Translations under genes and position numbers: made by a program
Shown: positions 16,900 through 25,068 of the stretch, piece by piece
How positions within the stretch are numbered: the stretch's first letter is position 1
Layout of the letters: every line of letters begins with the position of its first letter
NCBI GenBank assembly: GCA_949511625.1
Contig: CATFEX010000023.1
Span: 1-64,000, forward strand
Length of the DNA: 64,000 bases
Direction of reading: 5' to 3'
Origin: UBA11891 sp003533785
Lineage (GTDB): Bacteria > Bacteroidota > Bacteroidia > Flavobacteriales > Flavobacteriaceae
The notes under the pieces: model-generated
What the model was told of the DNA's origin: nothing
Seen by the model: only the letters and a program-made list of their open reading frames with translations
Database searches by the model: none

Positions 16900-17642
16900 G
16901 ATTTGCGATTGATCACAAAGGCACTAGCTTGATCAGTGGGCAATAAAGTGATATCAGCAAGGGTAACATGAGGTGGGGCTTCTATCATGAAAGCAATTGA
17001 TTCAGCAACATCTGCAGCTGAGAGTGCCTCGATATCATTATACACGAGCTCAGCGCGTTGTTGGTCTCCTTTGAAACGAACTTCTGAAAATTCCGTTTCC
17101 ACCAAACCAGGATGAATTGCTCCAATGCGCAATCCATGGCTGTTGGTATCCAACCGCAATCCTTGGGTAAAGCTATCGACAGCGGCCTTACTGGCGCAAT
17201 AGACATTCCCTTTGGGATATGCTTCTTTACCCGCAATGGAACCTATATTGATGATTTGACCTGCCTGACGGGCGATCATTTGTGGGAGAATGGCTTTGGT
17301 AACATAAAGAAGACCTTTCACGTTGCTGTCAATCATAGCGTCCCAATCGTCCAAGTGGGCTTCTTGTGACAGGTCGAGTCCGTGCGCATTTCCAGCATTA
17401 TTGATTAAAACATCGATGGGTTGAAAGGCTTCGGGAAGCCTTTCTATGTTTTGAAAAACAGCCACTCGATCACTTATATCGAAACAACAGAGGTGAGTGG
17501 GGGTTTTCAGTTTTTTTTGTAATTCTAAGAGTCGTTCTTCTCTTCGGCCACAGAGAACAATACGATGCCCCAACTGGCTCATTTTTTCAGCGGTTGCCCA
17601 GCCGATTCCACTACTGGCTCCTGTAATTAATATTGTTTTCAT
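16896..17642 (-). CDS. Classical short-chain dehydrogenase/reductase
   Basis: A 248-residue SDR. The NAD(P) motif TGASSGIG is near residues 6-13, followed by CGRREER, an Arg-rich segment that favours NADP. The structural NNAG motif and the catalytic Ser/Tyr/Lys triad in IGSIAGKEAYPKGNVYCASK are complete. It resembles the YdfG 3-hydroxy acid dehydrogenase branch. It lies 11 bases after the aldo/keto reductase gene and overlaps the AlbA_2 gene, so the three form an operon. Confidence 0.9.
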   Translation of the reverse strand: MKTILITGASSGIGWATAEKMSQLGHRIVLCGRREERLLELQKKLKTPTHLCCFDISDRVAVFQNIERLPEAFQPIDVLINNAGNAHGLDLSQEAHLDDWDAMIDSNVKGLLYVTKAILPQMIARQAGQIINIGSIAGKEAYPKGNVYCASKAAVDSFTQGLRLDTNSHGLRIGAIHPGLVETEFSEVRFKGDQQRAELVYNDIEALSAADVAESIAFMIEAPPHVTLADITLLPTDQASAFVINRKS

Positions 17643-17653
17643 TCGAGTATTTA

Positions 17654-18523
17654 TTATGCTACACGATGCCCACGACTGGCTTCATAGAGAAGAAACCAAT
17701 CTTGGAGATCTAGTGACAATGATTCTGCGGCCAAAGCGGTTCGCAAACGATCTGTTTGTGTGGTACCCACAACGGGATGAATACCAGCAGGATGTTGCAT
17801 TAGCCAAGCCAATAATAACTGTTCTTCGGAGGCGCTGTATTTTTTTTGGAATTGATCTAGTAAGGGACGAATGCGAGTTTGTGCATCGTTGGTTTCCTTA
17901 AAGTAGCTTCCCAATGGACTCCAAGCCATCACACCGATATCGCTGGCTTGAAGAAAATCCAATTCTCCATTGGTCAGCGCTTCGGTATGTGTGAGTGAGC
18001 ATTGAATCTGATTCCATTTAATTGCTGCCGATGAACTGAGCAATTGTATTTGTGACGGTGTGAAATTTGAAACGCCATAGTCGTGAATTTTCCCTTCTTT
18101 TTTAAGTGTTTCAAGGGTTGTAGTGATGGTTGTTGCGTCCATCAAGGGACTGGGTCGGTGGAGTAATAGTAAGTCCAAGTAGTCCGTTTGTAGGTTCCGG
18201 AGTGAAGATTCTACTGAGAAACGGATGTGATCAGCACTGTAATCATAATGTTTGACAGCCAATGGGCGCATCTCACTAGGGTATTGGATTCCACATTTGC
18301 TAATGAACGTTACTTTTTCTCTAGGAATAGTACTTTGGGTAAAAGCTGCACCAAAATCAGCTTCTGTTGTATAGCCTCCATAGATATCAGCATGATCAAA
18401 ACTTGTAATCCCAAGACCAACCGTAGCCTCAATCAAATCGGTCATTTCTTTTTGAGAAAGTTGCTTACCCCATTCCCCCCAAGTCATTGTCCCAGAAATA
18501 ATTCTTGAAAATTTTGATCTCAT
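17654..18523 (-). CDS. Aldo/keto reductase (YdhF-like)
   Basis: A 289-residue NADPH-dependent aldo/keto reductase. The catalytic tetrad is visible: Asp in SFDHADIYGGY, Tyr in the same segment, Lys in FISKCG and His in LLLLHRPSP. The C-terminal HPVVGTTQTDRL is the cofactor phosphate-binding region. Overall phrasing resembles E. coli YdhF. First gene of a three-gene operon with the SDR and AlbA_2 genes; substrate unknown. Confidence 0.9.
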   Translation of the reverse strand: MRSKFSRIISGTMTWGEWGKQLSQKEMTDLIEATVGLGITSFDHADIYGGYTTEADFGAAFTQSTIPREKVTFISKCGIQYPSEMRPLAVKHYDYSADHIRFSVESSLRNLQTDYLDLLLLHRPSPLMDATTITTTLETLKKEGKIHDYGVSNFTPSQIQLLSSSAAIKWNQIQCSLTHTEALTNGELDFLQASDIGVMAWSPLGSYFKETNDAQTRIRPLLDQFQKKYSASEEQLLLAWLMQHPAGIHPVVGTTQTDRLRTALAAESLSLDLQDWFLLYEASRGHRVA

Positions 18524-18566
18524 TCGCTTTTTTGCTTTAATTTTCTGACCTAAATTAGTGACAAAT

Positions 18567-18602
18567 AACCCCTACCTAAAAGGCTTTCAGGGGTTTTTTT
18601 AA
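18567..18602 (+). terminator. Terminator-like hairpin between divergent genes
   Basis: AACCCCT (18567-18573) pairs perfectly with AGGGGTT (18589-18595), with a short inner CCT/AGG pairing, and is followed by a T-run on the plus strand. It lies about 65 bases before moxR and between divergent genes, where an ordinary terminator is not expected. It could be a leader attenuator of the moxR-bat operon or the end of an unseen small RNA. Confidence 0.45.
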
Positions 18603-18667
18603 CCAATTATTAACAACAGCCACAGGATTTATTTACCATTTTTGGTCTCCTAAAAATCAGGAAAGCT

Positions 18668-19672
18668 ATGAGTGACACAAAACAACCGTTAGATATGAAT
18701 GTATTGAATGAAAAAATTCAAAAAGAAAGTGCATTCATCGATCTGCTTACGCTGGAAATAAACAAAGTCATTGTAGGTCAAAAAGAAATGGTGGAACGCC
18801 TATTAATAGGATTGATAGGGCAGGGTCATATCTTGTTGGAAGGCGTACCTGGCTTGGCAAAAACACTTGCCATCAACACTTTAAGCCAAGCTGTAAAAGG
18901 GCAATTCAGCCGAATACAGTTTACCCCCGACTTGCTTCCAGCAGACGTCGTTGGGACGATGATCTACAACGTTAAAGAAAATGATTTTTCCATCAAAAAA
19001 GGTCCTGTTTTCGCCAATTTTGTTTTGGCTGATGAGATCAACCGGGCACCCGCCAAAGTGCAATCTGCCCTTTTGGAAGCAATGCAAGAGAAACAAGTGA
19101 CCATTGGAGATAGTACTTTCAAATTGCCCAAGCCATTTTTAGTAATGGCTACCCAAAACCCAGTGGAACAAGAAGGTACATATCCTTTGCCAGAGGCTCA
19201 AGTTGACCGATTTATGCTCAAAACCGTAATTGATTACCCGAAATTGGACGATGAACAATTGATTGTTCGTTCAAATTTAGCTGCCAACTACGAAAAGATA
19301 AAGCCTGTAGTTACTCCCAAACAAATACTGACCGCTCAAGATACAGTGAGGGAGGTTTACATGGATGAGAAAATTGAAAAATACATATTGGATATTGTAT
19401 TTGCCACTCGCTATCCTGAGCGTTACCAACTGGAAAAAATCAAACCCTTGATCAATTTTGGAGCCTCCCCTAGGGGGAGTATAAATTTGGCAGTCGCTTC
19501 CAAGTGCCACGCATTTCTGAAACACCGTGGATATGTGATCCCCGAAGATGTTCGTGCTGTTGTACTAGATGTTCTTCGTCACCGAATAGGCTTGACGTAT
19601 GAAGCTGAAGCAGAAAATATCACTAGTGAAGATTTGATCGATCAAATCATCAATGAGGTTGAAGTACCTTAG
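18668..19672 (+). CDS. MoxR-family AAA+ ATPase
   Basis: A 334-residue AAA+ chaperone-like ATPase. The Walker A-type motif is LEGVPGLAKT and Walker B is FVLADEINRAP, followed by QSALLEAMQEKQVT and the sensor 1 stretch MATQNPVEQEGTYPLPEAQ. The C-terminal lid carries GASPRGSINLA. MoxR ATPases work with VWA-domain proteins to mature or assemble other proteins; here five or more such partner genes follow in the same direction. First gene of the bat operon. Confidence 0.95.
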   Translation: MSDTKQPLDMNVLNEKIQKESAFIDLLTLEINKVIVGQKEMVERLLIGLIGQGHILLEGVPGLAKTLAINTLSQAVKGQFSRIQFTPDLLPADVVGTMIYNVKENDFSIKKGPVFANFVLADEINRAPAKVQSALLEAMQEKQVTIGDSTFKLPKPFLVMATQNPVEQEGTYPLPEAQVDRFMLKTVIDYPKLDDEQLIVRSNLAANYEKIKPVVTPKQILTAQDTVREVYMDEKIEKYILDIVFATRYPERYQLEKIKPLINFGASPRGSINLAVASKCHAFLKHRGYVIPEDVRAVVLDVLRHRIGLTYEAEAENITSEDLIDQIINEVEVP

Positions 19673-19696
19673 GATATAAATCCACCAATATAGTTT

Positions 19697-20566
19697 ATGG
19701 ATACTAAAGAACTTTTAAAGAAGGTTCGTAAAATCGAAATCAAAACTCGACGTTTAAGCGACAACGTCTTTGGGGGCGAATACCAGAGTACCTTCAAAGG
19801 ACGTGGGATGACATTCAGCGAAGTGCGTCAGTACCAATACGGCGATGACGTCCGAGCGATCGATTGGAATGTTACAGCGCGCTATCAAGAGCCATTTGTT
19901 AAAGTCTTTGAAGAAGAACGTGAATTGACCTTATTGCTGGTTGTCGATATCAGTGGGTCCGAGTTTTTTGGTACCCAACAGCAATTTAAAAAAGAGGTGC
20001 TGACAGAGATTGCAGCAACACTGGCTTTTTCAGCGCTTCAAAACAACGATAAGGTGGGACTGGTATTATTTTCAGAAGACATTGAATTGTATATTCCTCC
20101 TAAAAAAGGACGCTCACACATACTGAGAATTATTCGAGAGATGTTAGAGTTTGAACCTCAAAAAAAAGGAACTTCGATTGCCCGTGCCTTTGAATTTGTT
20201 TCTGCGGTTTTGAAAAAGAAAGCGATTGTATTTGTGCTGTCTGACTTTATTGCTCCTTCCAATTACGAAAAGACATTGCGAATTGCTGCGAAAAAGCATG
20301 ACCTAACAAGTATTCGCTTGTACGATCCTCGTGAAGAAGAAATCCCCAATTTGGGATTGGTATCCATGCTGGATAGCGAAACAGGACAACGGCAGTGGAT
20401 AAGCACACAATCCAAGCGCCTTCGTCAGAACTATACGGACAAATATCGCGATCGGGTATCCACTTTCATCAACTTACATCAAAAAAATGGCGCGGGAACG
20501 ATAGCCTGTTCAGTCAATGAAAGCTATGTCAAAAAACTACTGGGTTATTTCAAAGCACGCGGATGA
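19697..20566 (+). CDS. DUF58 domain protein (VWA-like, bat operon)
   Basis: A 289-residue DUF58 protein. The DUF58 signature is YGDDVRAIDWNVTARYQEP, near residues 49-67, and a VWA-like metal site DISGS follows at about residues 95-99. Cytosolic, no signal peptide. It lies 24 bases after moxR, and its stop overlaps the next start (ATGA). In Bacteroidota this protein always sits between moxR and the batA/batB genes, supporting a shared complex. Confidence 0.93.
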   Translation: MDTKELLKKVRKIEIKTRRLSDNVFGGEYQSTFKGRGMTFSEVRQYQYGDDVRAIDWNVTARYQEPFVKVFEEERELTLLLVVDISGSEFFGTQQQFKKEVLTEIAATLAFSALQNNDKVGLVLFSEDIELYIPPKKGRSHILRIIREMLEFEPQKKGTSIARAFEFVSAVLKKKAIVFVLSDFIAPSNYEKTLRIAAKKHDLTSIRLYDPREEEIPNLGLVSMLDSETGQRQWISTQSKRLRQNYTDKYRDRVSTFINLHQKNGAGTIACSVNESYVKKLLGYFKARG

Positions 20567-22191
20567 AAACACGTATTCTTTTATGTGCCTTGATAGGGAG
20601 TTTAACCAGTTGGGCACAATCGTCACAAGACAATCTCACAACAGCTGTAGATTCCTTATCCATTCAGATAGGGGCTCAATTGAATTATACATTGCAATTG
20701 AAAGCAGATAAAACAGATCAAGTATTATTTGCTGAGAAGACCTCTTTTCTACCCTTTGAAATCATTGATGATTTCCCACTGGACACGCTCAAAGCACAGA
20801 GTCATTATTTGTATACCAAAAAATATGCGCTTATTCAATTTGACTCAGGACGATATTGGCTACCCCAGCAACGGGTGATTTTGAATGGACAATCTCTGGT
20901 TTCAGATTCTATCGAAATCGAAGTGCGAGACGTGCTAGTAGATACCTTAAAACAAAAAATGTTCGCCATCAAACCATTGATTCCAGTTGAACGAAATTAC
21001 GATCGATGGATCCGAAATGGCCTACTTGTTCTAGTATTCTTACTACTCGGAATTGGAGGGCTTTATGCATATTTTATTTTACAAAAGCGAAAAGCAGAAC
21101 GAGAACAACAATTACCTCCTTTTGATCAAGCCCTCCAAGATTTAAAATCTTTAGAGAATCGAACCCCCAAAAATCAAGAAGAATTTAAATCCTACTATTC
21201 AAAACTCACGGAGATCGTTCGCCGTTATTTGGAGGAAGAAGCAAAAATAGATGCCTTAGAAAGTACTTCTGATGAGCTACTGCAGAAGTTAATGTTGTTG
21301 CAAGACGCTGGGAAAATAATATTGAAGACAGAAACGCTAAAGAACCTAAAAGGAGTCTTGGAAACAGCTGATTTAGTAAAGTTCGCTCGTTCACTCCCCG
21401 ACCCTGGAATTGCTACTACGGATCGAGATTTGGTTGAAGAAGTACTTATAGATACCAAAAAAGGACTCCCAGAACCTACAGCGGAGGAAATGCAGCAAAT
21501 GGTCGCCTATCAAAAATTTCTTAGCCAACAAAAGCGAAAAAAAAGGATTCGAATTGTTAGTTTGGTCTCTGCCAGCCTTTTTATTTTATCATTAGCTGGT
21601 GCCATATTGTGGTTTGGTTTCTATCCAGTTCGGGACACTTTATTGGGATATCCCACAAAGAAACTGGAAAATAATTCTTGGATCACCAGTATGTATGGAA
21701 TTCCTCCGATTCGAATGTCAACCCCTAGCGTACTAAAGCGAGTGGAGTCTATTGATGAGAATGTTTTCAAACAGTTTGTATTAGGGACTCCCGACGATGC
21801 TTTTTTCATCACACTGAAGTTCAGTGAAAAACCCAAAAAAGACCAAAATTCAGACGTGCCATCAACCCCCAATGTAGCCACAGCAGATGAGGTCCAAGCT
21901 ATCACAGATGCAACGATCCAAAACTATCAATCTCTAGGCGCCAGTAATATCCTTATCAATTCCGAGGTCATGGAAACGGCCTCAGGTATTCCCGCTTTAA
22001 AAATCTTTGGAACCTTAGACTATCCAAGAAAAGGAGCGTCAAAAAGAATTCGGAATAATTACACCAGTTTGATATTTGATTTTGAAGAGGGTAAAATTGA
22101 ATTGACACTCATGTATGCCAAGGAGGACCGGTATGGGAAAAATTTGGAAGAACGAATACTTAATAGTGTAGAACTCATTAAAGAATTGTAG
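20563..22191 (+). CDS. Bat operon membrane protein with two membrane helices, BatD-like/unassigned
   Basis: A 542-residue protein with a signal peptide (cleavage after SLTSWAQ). A periplasmic beta-type domain runs to about residue 140, followed by a membrane helix (about 148-168), a charged cytosolic helical region with PFDQALQDLKSLENR and YYSKLTEIVRRYLEEE, a second helix (about 328-352) and a C-terminal periplasmic domain. The middle resembles the cytosolic tail of BatD-type proteins, also seen in the later BatD gene. It separates DUF58 from batA, which is common in Flavobacteriaceae. Exact function not recognised. Confidence 0.75.
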   Translation: MKTRILLCALIGSLTSWAQSSQDNLTTAVDSLSIQIGAQLNYTLQLKADKTDQVLFAEKTSFLPFEIIDDFPLDTLKAQSHYLYTKKYALIQFDSGRYWLPQQRVILNGQSLVSDSIEIEVRDVLVDTLKQKMFAIKPLIPVERNYDRWIRNGLLVLVFLLLGIGGLYAYFILQKRKAEREQQLPPFDQALQDLKSLENRTPKNQEEFKSYYSKLTEIVRRYLEEEAKIDALESTSDELLQKLMLLQDAGKIILKTETLKNLKGVLETADLVKFARSLPDPGIATTDRDLVEEVLIDTKKGLPEPTAEEMQQMVAYQKFLSQQKRKKRIRIVSLVSASLFILSLAGAILWFGFYPVRDTLLGYPTKKLENNSWITSMYGIPPIRMSTPSVLKRVESIDENVFKQFVLGTPDDAFFITLKFSEKPKKDQNSDVPSTPNVATADEVQAITDATIQNYQSLGASNILINSEVMETASGIPALKIFGTLDYPRKGASKRIRNNYTSLIFDFEEGKIELTLMYAKEDRYGKNLEERILNSVELIKEL

Positions 22192-22192
22192 G

Positions 22193-23197
22193 TTGATCAA
22201 CGGAATATATTTTGCGAATCCCAATTATTTATGGCTGCTGGCCGTAATGCCTCTTTGGTTAGCTTGGGAGTACTTAACCAGAAATCGCTCAGAACCACAA
22301 CTCACTTGGTCTTCCCTTGGAGGATTTGACCAAAAGCATCGTGGATTAGCCTGGTATAGACCCCTTCTTTTGGTTCTTCGTTTACTTAGTTTATTAGCCT
22401 TAATACTAGCTTTGGCACGCCCACAGACCAAAGATGTTTCCACACGAACGGTGACAAATAGTGGGATCGATATAGTAATGGCCATTGATGTATCTTCAAG
22501 TATGTTGGCCCAGGACTTAAAACCCAATAGGCTGCGAGCACTAAAACGAGTGGCAAGCGATTTTATTGGGAATCGGGTGAGTGATCGAATTGGTTTGGTG
22601 GTATATGCTGGGGAGAGTTATACGAAGACCCCAATCACTAGTGATAAAAATATTGTAACAAACAGCTTACGAGAAATCAGCTATCAAGGATTGATTGAAG
22701 ATGGGACAGCTATCGGCATGGGCTTGGCTACTGCAGTCAATCGACTGAAAGACAGTCGGGCAAAAAGTAAAGTCATTATTCTGCTAACAGACGGTGTCAA
22801 TAATTCTGGATTTATTGACCCTAGAATTGCGGCAGAGTTGGCCGTTGAGTATAGCATCAAAACCTACACTATAGGTCTTGGAAGTAATGGAACGGCACGG
22901 GCTCCAGTAGGGGTTTTACCCAATGGTAAATTTCAATACGGCATGACCAAAGTTGAAATAGATGAAGAATTGCTTCGCACCATTGCCAAAACCACAGGAG
23001 GGCTTTATTTTAGAGCTACAGACAACCAACGTTTGGTTGAGATTTACGACGAAATTAATAAACTGGAAAAAACAGAGATTGAAGAATTCAAGTACTACAA
23101 TTTTGAAGAAAAATACCGCCCTTTGGCAATTCTAGCCCTCGTGTTACTCGTTGTGGAATGGTTGTTGAGAAAAACAGTATTTAAAAGCTTTATATAG
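22193..23197 (+). CDS. batA: BatA: membrane-anchored VWA protein
   Basis: A 334-residue protein with N-terminal membrane helices, a VWA domain with an intact MIDAS motif DVSSSM (residues about 98-103) and LTDGVNN, and a C-terminal membrane helix (LAILALVLLVVEWLL). BatA and BatB are thought to form an inner-membrane complex with the VWA domain outside the cytosol, involved in stress tolerance. The start is a TTG two bases after the previous stop; no ATG fits the family's N-terminus FANPNYLWLLAVMPLW. Confidence 0.9.
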   Translation: MINGIYFANPNYLWLLAVMPLWLAWEYLTRNRSEPQLTWSSLGGFDQKHRGLAWYRPLLLVLRLLSLLALILALARPQTKDVSTRTVTNSGIDIVMAIDVSSSMLAQDLKPNRLRALKRVASDFIGNRVSDRIGLVVYAGESYTKTPITSDKNIVTNSLREISYQGLIEDGTAIGMGLATAVNRLKDSRAKSKVIILLTDGVNNSGFIDPRIAAELAVEYSIKTYTIGLGSNGTARAPVGVLPNGKFQYGMTKVEIDEELLRTIAKTTGGLYFRATDNQRLVEIYDEINKLEKTEIEEFKYYNFEEKYRPLAILALVLLVVEWLLRKTVFKSFI

Positions 23198-24247
23198 ATG
23201 TATCAATTAGATCTTCCTATCTATCTCTATGCCTTGGCCATCATTCCCATTTTATGGCTAGGGGAATCCATGTATTCCCTATGGCAAAAAAGAAGGCAAA
23301 CTCAATGGGGAGGAGTAGAGTTATTGGATCAATTGAGTCCAAATCGTTCTAAGTTCAAACCTCGACTTAAGCTGTTTTTATTGAGCATTGCTCTCTTGTT
23401 TTTGATTGGAGGCTTAGTCAACCCCAAAATAGGTACAGAATTAGAAACGGTAACCAGAGAAGGAGTAGATTTGGTATTTGCTGTGGATGTATCTAAGAGT
23501 ATGTTGGCCGAAGATATAGCTCCCAATCGGTTGGAGAAATCAAAGCGGTTGGTATCGGCCATTATCAATCGTTTGGCCAGTGATCGAGTAGGGATCATTG
23601 CTTATGCTGCCCAAGCAGTACCTCAGCTGCCCATAACAACAGACTATGGCGCTGCCAAAATGTTTTTACAGGGTTTGAATACAGAGATGCTGTCTTCACA
23701 AGGAACAGCCATAGATGCTGCCTTGGACTTATCGGCTACATTTTTTGACGATACGCAACAAACCAATAAAGTTGTTTTTCTAATTAGCGATGGGGAGGAT
23801 CATTCTGAAGAAGGCATCACGGCTGCCAATCGAGCTGCTGCGGCAGGAATTACAATTTTTACCCTGGGAGTGGGGACGGAAGCAGGTTCCCCCATTCCCA
23901 TTAAGAAAAATGGAATTGTGGAAAGCTATAAAAAAGACCTAGATGGAGAGGTTGTAGTAACCAAGCGCAATGCTACAATGCTGCAACAGATCGCAGAGGC
24001 AACAACCGGGGCTTATCAAGACGGAAATAATACCCAACAAGTTCTCGATTTTGTCACAGAACAATTGAAAGATATGGATAAGCAGGAATTTGAAGCCAAA
24101 AAATTTGTTAGTTATAAGGATCAATTTCAGGCTTTCCTTTTTGCATCATTCCTATTAATTTTGATTGAACGTATGGTTTTCTCAACCCAAACCAAATGGA
24201 TAAAAAAATTGAATTTATTCAATGAAAAATCACAAACGAATTCCTAG
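23198..24247 (+). CDS. batB: BatB: second membrane-anchored VWA protein
   Basis: A 349-residue paralogue of BatA: N-terminal helices, MIDAS motif DVSKSM, ISDGEDHSEEG metal-loop, and a final helix (QAFLFASFLLILIERMV). The start directly abuts the BatA stop. The central segment GTEAGSPIPI is the typical BatB phrase. Confidence 0.92.
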   Translation: MYQLDLPIYLYALAIIPILWLGESMYSLWQKRRQTQWGGVELLDQLSPNRSKFKPRLKLFLLSIALLFLIGGLVNPKIGTELETVTREGVDLVFAVDVSKSMLAEDIAPNRLEKSKRLVSAIINRLASDRVGIIAYAAQAVPQLPITTDYGAAKMFLQGLNTEMLSSQGTAIDAALDLSATFFDDTQQTNKVVFLISDGEDHSEEGITAANRAAAAGITIFTLGVGTEAGSPIPIKKNGIVESYKKDLDGEVVVTKRNATMLQQIAEATTGAYQDGNNTQQVLDFVTEQLKDMDKQEFEAKKFVSYKDQFQAFLFASFLLILIERMVFSTQTKWIKKLNLFNEKSQTNS

Positions 24248-24248
24248 T

Positions 24249-25067
24249 ATGAAACTTTGGCATTTTCTTTTTTTGTTTGGTTTTCCATTGAGCTGGGGCC
24301 AAGATTCTGAGGTATCTAATACGATTTCAAAAGCAAATGAATTATTTAATTCAGAGGAGACCGTTGTCTCTGAAATGGAGTATCGAAAAGCGCTCTCTGA
24401 AAATCCAAATCGTATTGAAGCACTTTATAACTTAGGAAATAATCACTACCAAGAAGGCGATTTTGATGAAGCGGCACAACGTTACTTTGAAACCCAGAAA
24501 AAAACATCCAGTCGATCGGATAGGCACCAAGCCTTTCATAACATGGGCAATGTGAGCATGGAACAGAAGGATTATGGCCAAGCCGTTGAAGCATATAAAA
24601 ACGCACTTCGTAACAACCCGGCGGATGAAGAGACTCGTTACAATTATGCCTTAGCCAAAAAAATGTTGGAAAAAGAAAAACAACAACAAGACCAGGATCA
24701 AAAAAATAAAGATCAGAATAAGGATCAAAATAAAGATCAAGATTCCAAAAACGATAAAAACGAGGACAAAGAAGATCAGAGCGATAACAAAGACGAAGGG
24801 GACGAATCTGATGACCAAGGGGAACAGGACAAAAAGGACAACAAAGATAAGAGGGAAGAAGGCAATGACTCTAAAGACAATCCAGAAGATAAGAAAAACG
24901 AAAAGCCTGAAAAAAAACAACCTCCCCAACCCAAAGAAGGACAATTGTCTCCACAGCAAGTCAAAAGCTTGTTGGAAGCAATGAACAATCAAGAGAAAAA
25001 AGTTCAAGATAAAATCAAAGCCCAAAAGGTAAAAGGGACCCCAGTGAAGGGAAAGAAAGATTGGTAG
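24249..25067 (+). CDS. batC: BatC: TPR protein with an Asp/Lys/Gln-rich tail
   Basis: A 272-residue protein. Signal peptide MKLWHFLFLFGFPLSWGQ, then about three TPR motifs (EALYNLGNNHYQEGDFDEAA; AFHNMGNVSMEQKDYGQAVE), then roughly 90 residues made almost wholly of Asp, Lys, Glu, Asn and Gln, ending with SPQQVKSLLEAMNNQEKKVQ. TPRs suggest a periplasmic scaffold for BatA/BatB. An upstream in-frame ATG (24222) inside batB would bury the signal peptide, so the ATG right after the batB stop is preferred. The tail holds a 12-bp tandem repeat. Confidence 0.9.
   Translation: MKLWHFLFLFGFPLSWGQDSEVSNTISKANELFNSEETVVSEMEYRKALSENPNRIEALYNLGNNHYQEGDFDEAAQRYFETQKKTSSRSDRHQAFHNMGNVSMEQKDYGQAVEAYKNALRNNPADEETRYNYALAKKMLEKEKQQQDQDQKNKDQNKDQNKDQDSKNDKNEDKEDQSDNKDEGDESDDQGEQDKKDNKDKREEGNDSKDNPEDKKNEKPEKKQPPQPKEGQLSPQQVKSLLEAMNNQEKKVQDKIKAQKVKGTPVKGKKDW
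24705..24740 (+). repeat. 12-bp tandem repeat (three units) in batC
   Basis: Three near-identical units, AATAAAGATCAG, AATAAGGATCAA and AATAAAGATCAA, encode Asn-Lys-Asp-Gln three times in the charged tail of BatC. Unit length is a multiple of three, so copy-number change would keep the frame. Confidence 0.85.
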
Positions 25068-25068
25068 T

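Noticed and set aside
17423..17444. Perfect 10-bp inverted repeat inside the SDR gene
   Set aside because: Strong stem, but in mid-coding sequence with no U-run on either strand and no regulatory context; probably chance.
24705..24740. CRISPR-like or mobile repeat
   Set aside because: Only three contiguous 12-bp units in frame within a charged protein tail; no spacers.
24651..25025. Very hydrophobic 124-codon frame antisense to batC
   Set aside because: Its Phe/Leu/Val richness is simply the reverse reading of the Lys/Asp/Gln-rich tail of BatC.
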